Assembly: GCA_930367205.1 (NCBI GenBank)
Contig: OV884011.1
Location: 126,127,910-126,191,909 of the forward strand
DNA: 64,000 bases
Direction of reading: 5' to 3'
Source of the DNA: Acanthosoma haemorrhoidale
Taxonomy: Eukaryota; Arthropoda; Insecta; Hemiptera; Acanthosomatidae
Below are positions 11,390 through 22,135 of this stretch, in pieces. The notes under the pieces were generated by a model that worked only from the letters and a program-made list of their open reading frames with translations, made no database searches and was not told where the DNA came from. A program made the translations under genes and the position numbers. The stretch's first letter is position 1. Each line of letters opens with the position of its first letter.

Positions 11390-14158
11390 TCAACAATAAC
11401 AATAAAAACGGAAGCATTTCAATCTATTTTCAAAATATCAGAGGGCTTTTCAATAAACTTGACGAGTTTGAACTATTTATTCAAAATAAAAACCTGGATG
11501 TTATTTGTTTGTGTGAGAATTTTCTGAAACTAGAAAATGATGAGGAGTGCTTTCTGAACAACTTTGCAATTGCAAACTATTTTTGCAGAACAAAAAACCT
11601 ATGCGGAGGAACTATAATCTATGTCAAACAGTCGTTACAAACAAAGCAACTAACCTTCATTGACGAGCTGCCAGATGAGCTAAATTTTGAGGTAACAGCC
11701 ATTGAAGTTGTAGATTTACAATTATACATATTGTGTGGATATAGGTCTCCGAACGGTGCCATTAAATCCTTTTTTTCAATTTTCGAGCGCATTCTACAAA
11801 CACTGAACTCTAAACGAAAATCATGTCTAATATTTGCCGATTTTAATATTGATCAACTATGTGACAGCAATTTGAAAACTGAATTTAACATTCTAACTCT
11901 TTCCTTTGGTTTTAAATTATTAGTTAAAGCTCCAACGAGAGTGACATCAACCTCTCGAACTTGTATTGATAATTGTTTAAGCAATATCTCGTCTAAAAAT
12001 TCATCTATTACGGTTATAAACAATTACTTAACAGATCACTGTGGAATCGTAAACAAAACTACGTTACTAGGGACGTTATCTTCAAATCAAACTATTGTAC
12101 ATAAGTATCGGCCGATAACACAAACAGGAAATGCTAATTGTAAATATTTACTAGATAACCATACTTGGCTAGAATTAGAGAATTTTACTGACGTCGATCA
12201 AATGTTTGATTATTTTCTAACGGTTTTGTTGGGTGCAGTTGATGAATTTATTAAAACTAAAACTAAAACTATACATGTAAAGAATTTAAATAAAAAGTGG
12301 TTTAATAGCGAACTGTTCAATGCAAGAGTGGAAATAATTAATTTGCATGAAAGGTTAGAATTTTTATCCCATGAAGAACATGAGTACCTCGGGAGAATAA
12401 AATCGGATTACAAAAAAAATATTAATGAGCAAAAACGAAATTTCGTAACAAAGACAGTATTGGAATCTGATAACAATCCGAAGGCCCTTTGGAGAATAAT
12501 TGACTTTGAGAGATCACCAAATCTAAGAAACTCTAACCCGGAAAATATGGATCCCGATAAGTGCAATGAATTTTTCATAAACATTCCTAATGAATTATTA
12601 AATCGTATACCAACTAATTCACGCGATTCAAAACTCTTTTTGCCACCTAACATAAGCAGTTCTCTTTTCCTATTTCCCTCAAACGCTGAAGAAATTTGTA
12701 AATATGTAGAAAAATTATCTAACAGCTCGGCAACTGATATTTTTGGGCTAAGTAATAACATCATTAGACAAATCAGTCAGCAAATAGCTAAGCCATTATC
12801 TCTTATTGTTAATAAATGTTTCGAGAGTGGCCATTTTCCTGCTAAATTAAAATATTCATTAATAACACCAATTCATAAAAGTGGAGACAAAACTGATTTC
12901 AATAATTACCGACCAATTTCAATTATTCCCGTCTTATCCAAGCCAATTGAATCTGCGATTAATGTTCGAATAGTATCAAATTTTATCAAAAAATCAATTC
13001 GGCTTTAGAAAAAATCAATGTACCACAAATGCCCTAACTAGTTTTGTAAAAGAAATTTATCGGGCCTTCGAAAGAAAATAAATCTTCTTGGCTTACTTTT
13101 GTGATCTTTCAAAGGCGTTTGATTGCGTCAATCACGACCTTTTATTGGAAAAGATATATAGATACGGTATTAGAGGAAATGCTCACGACTTGATTAAAAA
13201 TTATTGCACCAATAGATGGCAATGTGTCAATTTCAGTGGTAACCGATCTTCTTTTCTTGAGGTTCTTCATGGAGTTCCCCAGGGTTCTATATTGGGCCCA
13301 TTATTATTCATAACATATGTGAACGATTTAAGCTCATTTATCCATGAAAATTTAATACAATATGCAGATGACACAACCATTTACAAATCCTCTTGTAATG
13401 TTGGATCTCTCAAATAGTTTAATGAAAACATAATCCATAATGTGACAAAATGGTTCAATTCTAATTTTCTTTATTTAAACATGGATAAAACAGTAAATAT
13501 TAATTTCTCTTTGAAAAATATAAATGATAATTTAAATAATACCCTAGTTTCAACTAAATTTTTGGGCCTTTATGTAGATAGCAAGCTTAACTGGAAAACC
13601 CATGTTGGTTATTTAACAAGCATATTAGCTAAAAGTGTGTATTTGATAAAAAAGATGTCAAAACATGTCGATGTGGATATAATGCGACTTACCTATATGG
13701 GATTGTTTCAAGGTACCATGTCCTATGGTCTGATACTTTGGGGTAATTCCACCGATGCCAAAAAAATATTTATCTTGCAAAAAATGGCCTTAAGAACAAT
13801 TCTGGGGGTTCCGAAAACTGAGTCTTGTCGACCAATATTCAAGCAATTGAATGTTTTAACTTTGACAGGCCTGTTTATTCATCAATGTCTTCTGTATATT
13901 AAAGAAAATGAAAATATGTACTCCTGTCAATATAATTTACATGAATATTCAACTAGGAACAATTGTGATATAATAGTACCAACTTTCAGATTGACTGCAA
14001 CCCATAATAGTTATATATATTTGGGTATTTCTCTATTTAATAAGTTGCCATTAGATGTAAAAAACTTAAGCTTTGAACAATTTAAAATGAGAACAAAAAA
14101 ATTATTAATTGAATTATGTCCTTACTCTGTTCAGGAATACTTTATGTTTTATAAATAG
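11386..14158 (+). pseudogene. LINE ORF2: endonuclease and reverse transcriptase, broken
   Basis: ORF2 starts at ATG 11386. The first 540 codons hold an apurinic-type endonuclease: 'YFQNIRGL' (Asn), 'CLCEN' (Glu), 'YRSPNG', 'ADFNID' (usually GDFN), 'TDHCGI' (usually SDH). The reverse transcriptase follows: 'YRPISIIPVLSK' near 12910, then a frameshift near an A-run at about 12990-13010, 'CDLSKAFDCVNHD' (first catalytic Asp) at about 13100, 'GVPQGSILGP' near 13275, and the active-site 'YADDTT' near 13365. Further breaks are a stop near 13080 and a TAG at 13416. The last open piece, 13442-14158, is the thumb and C-terminal domain ending 'YSVQEYFMFYK'. The order is complete and most catalytic residues survive, so the copy is fairly young but cannot make an intact protein. 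Confidence 0.9.
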
Positions 14159-14338
14159 TAAGGAAGAAATTGTTGTAATATAGCTTGGGTATGTTCTGTT
14201 AAACTACTGTAATTGTTATTTAAAAAAAAAAAAAAAAAAAAAATTGTGAAATTTAGTATAAATTATAATATTAATCTTAACTCTGACGATGCAAAAACTT
14301 TTGTTATATGTGCAAATAAATGTTTCTATTCTATTCTA

Positions 14339-14485
14339 TTCAACCTCGGCCGCGCTCACGGACTCCCTCATCTTCTCGGTGATACTATTGTATCTCGCTA
14401 AGAGTGTTCCCGCATACTGGCCGTTCGTCTGGTGGGGCTTCTTTATCTCCCGGAACATCTTAAAGATATCCTCTTCGGGCCCCGG
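14339..14485 (-). pseudogene. Gypsy element A gag, N-terminal remainder
   Basis: Beyond the LINE, the minus strand reads 'NGQYAGTLLARYNSITEKM' and 'RESVSAAEV', leading straight into the 'EARMAFLSTIL' of the gag piece on the other side of the LINE. The plus-strand gag fragment at 21480-21775 has the same block ('ITEKMQETVSAVEEEARIAF'). Upstream of about 14485 gag ends abruptly against an LTR fragment of family X. Confidence 0.75.
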
Positions 14486-14489
14486 GGCC

Positions 14490-14884
14490 CTGGAAGTAAG
14501 TCCACTCAGTCTGCTACTCTCAGTCGCATCACCCGCTGTTACTAGGTGTCGCTTTTACGCCAGGGCCACTTGGCCCTGGAAGGCAGTCACTTAGACTCCT
14601 CGTCAGCCTACTCTCTCTGCAGCACCTCTGAGCCTGTCACCCTGTTACTCAGCCTCCTAGCACACCCTCGGGCGCCTTGTACCTGTCACGCTGCCGGGCC
14701 CCACTCGAACTCTGAAAACTGGCCTTATTCTTAATGAAACCTCTGTATCTCTTCGCTTGAACACAGTGCATTGTCGGGGCACATACCTATCATACATGGA
14801 GTCAGATATGTCAATAAACTACGACAATCCGCACTTGTCACTAGGGCTAGAGTGATTAGGCACTCCCCTAGTGGCAACCCGACA
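14490..14884 (-). mobile_element. partial LTR, family X (5' half)
   Basis: On the minus strand it starts TGTCGGGTTGCC at 14884 and matches the LTRs at 28951-29745 and 48016-48625 for about 395 bp, then stops within the LTR at the gag junction. The conserved 3' end (GCGGTCGCTACA) is missing. The breakpoint lies in GC-rich sequence where CTTCCAGGGCC occurs on both sides, suggesting a microhomology deletion. Confidence 0.75.
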
Positions 14885-16259
14885 TTCACAAATTTCGAAA
14901 TTTCTTGTGTTTTATTGTGATTATGCAATGAAATATAATTAGGAAATTGTAAAATCGAAATCAATAAAATGAACCTGTATTTAATTACTTTAATTCTAGT
15001 AGTTGAGGATGACTCATAGGGAAACATGCCCACTTTAAGATATGGGACCTACTTTTTTATTTTCAATTATTCATTATTATTTTGAAACTTAATATATTAT
15101 ATACAATAAAACTTTAAATATACATTTTAAAACTGATATCATAAGACACACAGGTAGGCGGGTAGAGTCATTTCCTTCCAACTGTCTCTATTTGGTAAGG
15201 GATAGTTAAAACTTTCAATATTTAATAGCTCTTTAGACTTGGGGATGTTTAAAAGTTGAAGAAGTGTGCCTGTTTGATTGTATAACCTCTCAATTCGGCT
15301 ACAGGGTTCTCCATAAATGAAAAATGGAAAAGTTTCTTATGCTTCATTTGTACCCGGCTTTTTGTTTTTTCTTTGTAGAAAGAGATTGGTAGCTATCAAA
15401 TGCTACGATACAAAAGTTATTTCCCCTGTGTGCCGAGGGTGTGAAAAAGAGGAGAGCACTCAAATGCCGCTTTGGTCAATTGAGCTGGGAACAAAGGTTC
15501 AGTGAGAAAACTTCTTCTATTGAACTACAAGTTGTAAGGTATTTGGCTAGCTTGATTGAAAGCAAAGGCTGTAAAAAGCAATGGAAGTTTATTTACAGCT
15601 ACTTTATTTTATTTTTTTGATAATCTACGTATATTTTGATAAATGAAGATGCTCTTGCATTTCATTGTGACCGTTTGTAAGATAGGTTTTACCTTAATAT
15701 ATATTCTAGTTAAACAAGGTCTTAGAAAGACGGTAGAAGATAAGTCCTCGGCGTTCGCATTGTGTGTTCAATTCCATTAGAGCGTTTTATTTATGAGATA
15801 AAGGTACCTGCAGATTTTTTAAGCTTAAACTAAATGGAAGGGACACACTCAAGGCTTTGTCTGAAGGTACATCAGGGTGTCAATTACAAAATAAAAAACA
15901 GTTGATTTGCTTATTTTGTTTAATGGCCTTGATGATTACCTAAAAATATTTCTAGACATATTCGCGGTCTGTTAAATTTAAATTTCTTTTCTAGCTGTAG
16001 GTGATAATAAGCCATGCAACATCCTCTTCCAGCAACCTAGTATTTAAAACAACAGCTTTAATTGGAAAAATATGGATGTGCCAATAGAATAGAAAATTAT
16101 TCAGGATTAAGTCCCTCATGAATAACGTTAATGTTTAGATGACAAATTCACATCTGGTAAATAAATAAATTATAACATCATAATAAAAAAATAAAACATA
16201 CAAAATAGTAATAATAATGTAAAATAAAGAGTAAACCTCTATAGGAATGTTAATAATAA
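14885..16259. other. AT-rich stretch, no gene recognised
   Basis: Only short AT-rich frames (for example 15317-15505) without recognisable motifs. Confidence 0.5.
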
Positions 16260-16738
16260 ATTTTTTCCTATATAACTTCTTTATTGTGCTAAAATTACAA
16301 TTTGCCTTATTAGGCAATAAGTAATTGAGAAAAATGTTCTCATTCATACCAAATTTACAATTCATCATTCACTCGCTCATTCATACAATATTTACAAACA
16401 GCCCAGCGGCCTCCCAAATACACATGTTTGTCACCTCCCTCGCATGCGAAAGAGAAAGCGGAGTCTTGTGAAGTCCCCCACGCTCCATTTTCAGCCGCGT
16501 CACCGGATACGAGCTAGTGGAGGCTGACGAAGAGCGTGAGAGCCCCGCTCAGGACATGATTGGAGAAACTGGTCATTGCCAGGACTCCCACTGTCACGAA
16601 TTTGCCACGAGGCCACTGCCGTTTCAGTCTCCGAAGAGGATTATAGGGATGAGTGGTGCAGTGCAATGACTGCGCTACGGCATTAGGGTGGTTGGATAGG
16701 CTACTAAGGAATTTCATGAACTTGGAAGGGATGAGCTC
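16260..16738 (-). mobile_element. 5'-truncated jockey 3' end
   Basis: On the minus strand this matches the last 460 bp or so of the jockey copy at 18636-20845: the end of ORF2 ('ELIPSKFMKF', 'SNHP') and the 3' untranslated region with ACAATAAAG near the end. It is flanked by AATAATAA (16252-16259 and 16739-16746), a likely 8-bp target-site duplication. The copy shows the normal 3' end of the family. Confidence 0.8.
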
Positions 16739-16746
16739 AATAATAA

Positions 16747-17299
16747 TTATGGCATAAAAATAAAAATTGTTTAACTGCTTTTAGTAAATAAAGTCTGGTG
16801 GACCCAATGGTTGATAGTCATCTACATGCTTTGTGATTTTGAACAGTCTTTGGCCTGCCTCACACGTTTTTTGCAAGTCACTAATTGCTGCATTCAGGTA
16901 TATTGGTGCAAGACAGAAATATCTGGATTTGGTCTAGCTAGAATGCCCCTGACTTAATTGGGGGGATAATTAAGTAGTAGTTGATAAGAAATAATAATAG
17001 TGAATGTTTTAGAATCATTCTTAAAAAAAAAAATATTAGCTTGTTTTTGGTTGTTCTTAATATTGAAAATAAATTCTGTAGGTCCTACATAGGCTAGACT
17101 AAATTAAAAACTAAATCACTAATGTATTATTAGAAGCTCTTTCTATTAAAGATTTTTTAAATATATATTTTTACACTAGGTTATTGCTGCTAAGTGCCTG
17201 AAAACATTGATTATTGACTTTAAAATAACATATTAATTCCTGAGTTGATTCTATGATTCAAACACTATACTTGTAAAATCATACTTCAAAACGCACCTT
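16747..17299. other. AT-rich stretch, no gene recognised
   Basis: No coding or structural feature recognised. Confidence 0.5.
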
Positions 17300-17664
17300 G
17301 ATCAGTTCTCTATGATGATGGATTACTTAAGAGTGTATCCTTGAAAGTGTGAGGGTATCCTATAGGGGTTGATTAGGGGTAGAAACTACTTGTGAAAGGT
17401 TGGAGTGAAATGATCGAAACCAGGAGAAAGCTATTGGACAAGGTTAATGATTTGAACTTGGAAAAAAGGACAGAGTGATCTATGGCATCAAATGCTTTGA
17501 AGAACTCTAGGAGCATCAGGAAAGTTAGATTTTTTTAATCGATAGTGGCATGAATGTCACTCGTGATCTAAGCGAATGCATATTACATGGAATAACCGCG
17601 ACGTAAAGCTTGGTTGGAGAGGATGGAAAAGTTCGGTAAAGTTTTTAGTTTTCCCGTTTTAAAA
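17300..17664 (-). mobile_element. LINE reverse transcriptase fragment
   Basis: The minus strand reads, with stops, 'NQALRRGYS' near 17600, then 'ITSDIHATID', then 'LTFLMLLEFFKAFDAIDHSV' near 17480-17550. This matches the reverse transcriptase region around the first catalytic motif (D-F/L-S-K-A-F-D-x-V/I-D-H) of non-LTR elements; the first Asp is Glu here. It differs from the jockey family elsewhere in the window, so it is another LINE family. It abuts the mariner relic. Confidence 0.6.
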
Positions 17665-18459
17665 GTGGGGAAATGTCGATTAATGATAAAGCTCGCTCTG
17701 GACGTCATTCGGTGGCCCGAACCTACGAGAAGGTTTAAAACGTTCGAGAAATTGGTCTGGAAGATCGACAACAGGCCAACGAAGAAGTAGTGGAGACATC
17801 TGTAGTGACTTGGAGTCCAGTAAAGCGAATTTTAGTTTAGATTTGGGGAAGTGAAGAGTGGCTGCAAAATTTGTTCCTTGACTGCTGACTGCGCAGCAAA
17901 ACCAAGGTCGCTTGGAAGCATGCTGGAAGAGTTCCAAAATGACCCAAACTTTTTTACCAAGGTCACTGGAGGTGAGGTCACTACAGGTGAGTTCACTACA
18001 TGTTGCTATGGATACGAACCTGAAACTATGCAATAATCAAGCCAATGGAAGACTCCAAATTCACCTCACCCGAAAAAAGCTCGGGGGTTTAGTTTCTCCA
18101 CTACAACAACGCTCCCGCTCACAAAGCTCTATCTACGAGTATGAGCCGATTTATGACTAAAAATGGTATGAATACTGTGACCCTTCCTCCCTTTTTACCC
18201 CAACTGCGACTTTATTTCCCTGAATGAAGAGGGAGATGAAAGGAAAGCGTTTGTGGACGTTGAGAAGAAGTAAAGACAAAAACGAGGGAGTGCATAAGAG
18301 GAATTAAAAAAATGTTTCGGACTTTGAAATAAAATATTGGACAAGCGTGCTGACTCCAATGGAGAACACTTTGAAGAAGATTAAAGGTTTTAGTAAACAA
18401 ATATTAAATAAATCACTTTGTAAAAAAATAGTTCTGTCTCTTTTGGGTACGCCCTCGTG
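17665..18459 (+). mobile_element. mariner transposon relic
   Basis: A decayed mariner (Tc1/mariner superfamily) on the plus strand. Recognisable transposase pieces in order: 'NDKARSGRHSVA' near 17680 (the segment between the two helix-turn-helix domains), 'AAKFVPRLLTA' near 17865, 'LEACWKSSKMTQTFL' near 17910, 'YGYEPETMQQSSQW' with 'KTPNSPRP' near 18010-18065, and 'LPPFLPQLRL' near 18185. Frameshifts and stops run throughout, and the central part with the later catalytic Asp residues is largely lost. The right end, TTTTGGGTACGCCCTCGTG followed by TA at 18460, looks like a mariner terminal repeat. I did not find the matching left terminal repeat. Confidence 0.75.
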
Positions 18460-18472
18460 TATATGTAAGTTA

Positions 18473-18628
18473 ATCGCCGGTGGTTAAGATTGATTAAGAA
18501 GATTGACACACTCTGACTCCAGTAAAATATTGCTTTATTGTTGCTGGTAATCATACATATTATATTGGGATTGTTTACATCCCATGATCACATTAATTTT
18601 CGATATAGGCATGCTTCTGACTTTAACT
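18473..18628 (-). mobile_element. 3' LTR of Gypsy element B
   Basis: On the minus strand it starts AGTTAAAGTC directly after a run of six G at 18629-18634 and ends GATTAACT at 18473, about 156 bp. Part of it recurs at 22032-22135 (minus) and 62352-62493 (plus). Termini of the AGTTAA...TTAACT type, in place of TG...CA, are known from errantivirus-like Gypsy elements. A polyadenylation-like AATAAA lies inside. The LTR is separated from the rest of the element by a jockey insertion. Confidence 0.65.
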
Positions 18629-18635
18629 CCCCCCT

Positions 18636-20845
18636 ACTCTGGTCCAGAAGTCGGCTTGGGAGGCATCGTCACCCCATCGCCATCCAAAAATCCACAATCA
18701 TAATCGTTTACCTCAGCATCTCAAAGATCTAATCCAATCCAAACGCCGCTCCAGAACAGTGTGGCAAAGATCCCGGCATCCTGTAGATCGCCGCACGTAC
18801 AATCAGTACTGCCGATTGGTAAAGCGGCGATTGGCATCCTTCCGTTCCGATTCTTTCAATTCCTACCTCTCCTCTCTGTCCACCAGGGATAACTCCTTGT
18901 GGAATGTAACCAAAAAAATCCTAAAGTATCAACCTGTTTCACACCCACTCCGTCGTGATGGGTCCTGGGCGGCTTCGGATGGGGATAGGTCGGAGGAATT
19001 TGCTCTGCATCTTACCCATACTTTCACACCTCACCTTTCTCATCAAATCCATACTCACAGCACAACTGTGGAAGATTTCCTCACATCACCTATTCCTCTC
19101 TCTCTTCCACCAAAAGCCGTTAACCCCTCTGAGGTAAAATACCTTCTGAAAAACTTACCTTACCGAAAATCCCCTGGATATGATCTCCTTACTCCTCAAA
19201 TTCTCAAACAACTTCCTCCTAAAGCCATAATCTTCCTAACCTACATATATAATTGCATAATCCGAACGACGCACTTTCCTCTCCTCTGGAAACATTCCAT
19301 TATTGTCCTATTCGCCAAACCCGGTAAACCACCCAATGACGCCTCATCTTATCGTCCAATTAGCCTACTCCCTATCCTCTCAAAAATATTTGAGAAACTC
19401 CTACTAAAACGTCTACTTCCCATTGTTGAATCCAAAAACCTTTTTCCCACACACCAGTTTGGTTTCCGCCAACGACATTCCACTGCTCAACAAGGCCTTC
19501 GCGTTGTTGATCACATCTCCTCAGCCCTTGAAACCAAACAGTATTGCACTGCTGCCTTTCTCGATATAGCTCAAGCTTTTGACAGGGTTTGGCACGCAGG
19601 TTTGCTCTACAAGCTCAAAAGATATTTACCACAGACCCTTTTCCTAATCCTACAGTCCTACCTTTCAAACCGCTTCTTCCAAGTCCGCTGTGGTTTAGAA
19701 TACTCTAACTACTATCCCATAAGTGCAGGAGTTCCACAGGGCAGTGTCCTGGTTCCCATCCTCTATAACCTATACACCGTCCCTTCTTTATAATTATAAC
19801 CTATATAATGTCCCCTCTAGCCACAGTACCTTCTTGGCCACATTTGCAGATGACACTGCGGTCTTGTCATCCCACCCAGACCCCGATATAGCATCCCATA
19901 ACCTTCAAAAACACCTTGACGAGATCGAGTATTGGTGCAATCAATGGCGGATCAAAGTTAATGAAGCAAAATGCTCCCACATTACCTTCACCCTTTGTCG
20001 CAAGTCTTGTCCACTAGTTCATTTTAATTCTATTCCTCTCCCTTTATCCGAGACAGTACGGTACTTAGGCTTCCATCTTGACAAACGACTGACCTGAAAC
20101 CCACATACGAGACTAAAAAGACAAGAACTAAACAGACGCTTTGGACAACTGTACAGACTACTTAAAAGGACATCCCATCTCTCAATAGAAAATAAACTAC
20201 TAATCTACGAAGTTATACTTAAACCAATCTGGACATACGGAATAGAGCTATGGGGGACAGCAAAAAAGTCGAACATCAAGCGTATCCAATCCTTTCAATC
20301 AAAAGTCCTGAGAACAATAGTAAATGCCCCTTATTATGTCAGCAACAAAACCCTTCATAACGACCTTAATATACCCTACATTCTAGAACTCATCCCTTCC
20401 AAGTTTACGAAATTCCACAGTAGCCTTTCTAACCACCCTAATCCTGTAGCACAGTCATTGCACTGCGCCACTCATCCCTATAATCCTCCTCGGAGACTGA
20501 AACGGCAGTGGCCTCGTGACCTGCTATAAACGCGTGACAGTGGGAGTCCTGGCAATGACCAGTCTCTCCAATCATGTCCTGAGCGTCTGTGGCTCTCGCG
20601 CTCTTGGTCAGCCTCCACTGGCTAGTATCCGGTGATGCGGCTGACGGAGGAGCGTGGGGGACTTCCCAAGACTCCGCTTTCTCTTCTCGGTGGATTTGGG
20701 GGGTCTCTGGGCTGTCTGTAAATATTGTATGAATGAGCGAGTGAATGATGAACTGTAAATATTGTATGAATGAGAGCATATATCTTAATTACTTATTGGC
20801 TTATAAAAGGCAGATTGTAATTATTGCACAATAAAGGAAATTAAA
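18636..20845 (+). mobile_element. jockey-clade LINE, copy 2
   Basis: About 2.2 kb, 5'-truncated, flanked by AACTCCCCCCT (18625-18635 and 20846-20856), an 11-bp target-site duplication. The 344-codon frame 18759-19793 carries reverse transcriptase fingers and palm: 'YRPISLLPILSKIFEKLLLK', 'QFGFRQRHST', 'AAFLDIAQAFDRVWH' (first catalytic Asp) and 'GVPQGS'. A duplication-like insertion near 19771-19801 shifts the frame; the other frame then has the active-site 'FADDTAVLSSHP' and 'YLGFHLDKRLT'. The C-terminal part continues with stops to about 20530, followed by a 3' region ending ACAATAAAGGAAATT. The same disruption occurs in copy 3, so both descend from an already broken source. It sits at the polypurine tract of Gypsy element B. 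Confidence 0.92.
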
Positions 20846-21110
20846 AACTCCCCCCTGCCAGTTCCTGCCCACCTGTCGAGAACTCCAACTTACCACTTAT
20901 ATACTCTTAAAGCATATACTGATTACCTATAGTTCGGAACATAATGATTTCGTGCTCACCCAGAACCGCACAACACTGCCTTACAGTCAACAGAAACTTT
21001 ATTGAATGTCGTACAAAACTTAAGATAATGCAAGTTAATAAAATAATGACAATAACAGAAAAATATCCTGGTAAAAATATATTAAAAAAAAACAAATTAT
21101 GAACCTAATG
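20846..21110 (-). other. probable 3' internal end of Gypsy element B
   Basis: On the minus strand, sequence from here runs into AGGGGGGAGTT, the polypurine tract and first LTR bases, duplicated by the jockey insertion. No coding sequence is recognisable in these 265 bp. Confidence 0.4.
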
Positions 21111-21114
21111 AGAT

Positions 21115-21470
21115 GTGTGGAGGGGCGAGGATACTAGAGCTAAACCACTTGGCTTACCGGTTGGGAAGCCTTCTCCACCGGAAGCTTTAACTGCTCTACA
21201 TGTACAGTCCAACCGTTGTCCACTAGGGAGAGGTCTCTCCCAAGGAGCTGCTAGCTTTAGCGAGGCGAAGGCAGAGAATCCCACTAGGAGAGTGTGGGGT
21301 CTGACAAGGCCGGACTAAAACATAGCGAGGTTAGAAAGAGAGGTCCAGAGGTTTTCATAAGTCTTGAACATCAGTGCAGCCGCAAGTCATCAGTTAGAGA
21401 GTCGTCGGGAGAATGTTTTACTGGCCAAACACTGTGTCTTTTAAGTATCCAATCATATTAGGTTTTATTG
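21115..21470 (+). mobile_element. partial LTR, family X (middle part)
   Basis: Matches the middle of long-form family X LTRs, including the 'GTGTGGGGTCTGACAA' and 'AAACATAGCGAGGTTAG' blocks also present at 36500-36600 and 39390-39440. Both LTR ends are missing. It is followed directly by gag in the same orientation. Confidence 0.7.
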
Positions 21471-21479
21471 TACCCAATG

Positions 21480-21775
21480 ACAGCTCAGTATGCGGTGGCC
21501 CCTTGGAGCATAGTGAAGGAGCGGCTGAAGAAGCATTCGGCGGGGGAAAATGAACCCCGGAAGAGGTACCAACAAACAAACGGGCAGTACACCGGAACAC
21601 TGCTGGAACATCACGGAGAAGATGCAGGAGACAGTGAGTGCGGTAGAAGAAGAAGCGAGGATAGCGTTTTTATCAACGATATTATAGGTGCCGCTAGCGA
21701 AGGAGACCGGAAGAAAGGAGGGGTTACCTATAGAGCGCACGTTTCTAATATGCGCTCAAGAAATCTCTCCAGATC
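21480..21775 (+). pseudogene. Gypsy gag fragment
   Basis: Plus-strand reading, with a frameshift and one stop, gives 'NITEKMQETVSAVEEEARI' then 'AFLSTIL' and 'LAKETGRKEG', followed by 'ERTFLICAQE'. These align with the gag of Gypsy element A at 14339-14485 and 10820-10881. It ends near 21775 where similarity to gag stops. No zinc knuckle is included. Confidence 0.7.
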
Positions 21776-21784
21776 TGAAATGGA

Positions 21785-22031
21785 CTACCTCATATCCTGA
21801 GCCGTGATCGCCTGAATCTTCATCATCCCCAAAGTAGTCGCTTGAGCCGCTACCATGGTCGTTTGATGATACTGCGACATATCTGCCGCTGCATTCAGAA
21901 CCGGGGGCGTAACACTCCTTCTGACATGTTTTCTTAAAAAAACGTATACAGTGAGGGGAAGGGAAAAAAAATTAGAACGAAATACCCAAAAAAACAATTA
22001 CTTTCTACGTCGCCGTACGAGGTTCCCTGGT
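21785..22031 (-). pseudogene. 5' leader and gag start of Gypsy element B
   Basis: On the minus strand, directly after the LTR end GATTAAC, lies TGGTACCGAAACCAGGG, in the position and with the TGG start of a tRNA primer-binding site; I cannot name the tRNA. About 120 bp further an ATG opens a short frame that breaks after ten codons; the neighbouring frame reads 'AADMSQYHQTTMVAAQATTL' then 'GMMKIQAITAQDM', plausible as a Gag N terminus. The region meets the oppositely oriented gag fragment at about 21775-21785. Confidence 0.45.
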
Positions 22032-22135
22032 TTCGGTACCAGTTAATCATCGGCGGTTAAGATTGATTAAAAAAAAATTGATTGTTGTTGGTAATCCTAC
22101 ATATATAGGATCATGGGTTGTTTACATATATTTAT
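22032..22135 (-). mobile_element. partial 5' LTR of Gypsy element B
   Basis: Minus-strand sequence containing CCCATGATCCTATATA and ending GATTAAC before the primer-binding site. It matches 62365-62493 and 18473-18600. The left part of the LTR is missing. With the LTR at 18473-18628 it brackets element B on the minus strand. Confidence 0.6.

Larger units (their letters stand above)
10882..14338 (+). mobile_element. CR1-group LINE inserted in gag of Gypsy element A
   Basis: A 3.46-kb non-LTR retrotransposon, 5'-truncated within ORF1. It is flanked by TTCAACCTCG on both sides (10872-10881 and 14339-14348), a 10-bp target-site duplication, and the gag reading resumes past it. It carries the end of ORF1, an endonuclease-reverse transcriptase ORF2, a short AT-rich 3' region with an A-run (14221-14243), and a 3' tail of TTCTA repeats instead of poly(A). 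That microsatellite-type tail and the ORF2 C-terminal layout ('TRNNCDIIVPTFRLTATHNS') point to the CR1/L2/Daphne/Crack side of the LINEs; the exact clade is not settled. Confidence 0.88.

Noticed and set aside
12408..12764. 118-codon minus-strand frame
   Set aside because: Antisense to LINE ORF2.
17680..18033. 117-codon minus-strand frame
   Set aside because: Antisense to the mariner transposase relic, whose plus-strand motifs are clear.
18759..19793. 344-codon frame as a possible host gene
   Set aside because: Reverse transcriptase motifs, a target-site duplication and two further copies in the window show that it is a LINE.
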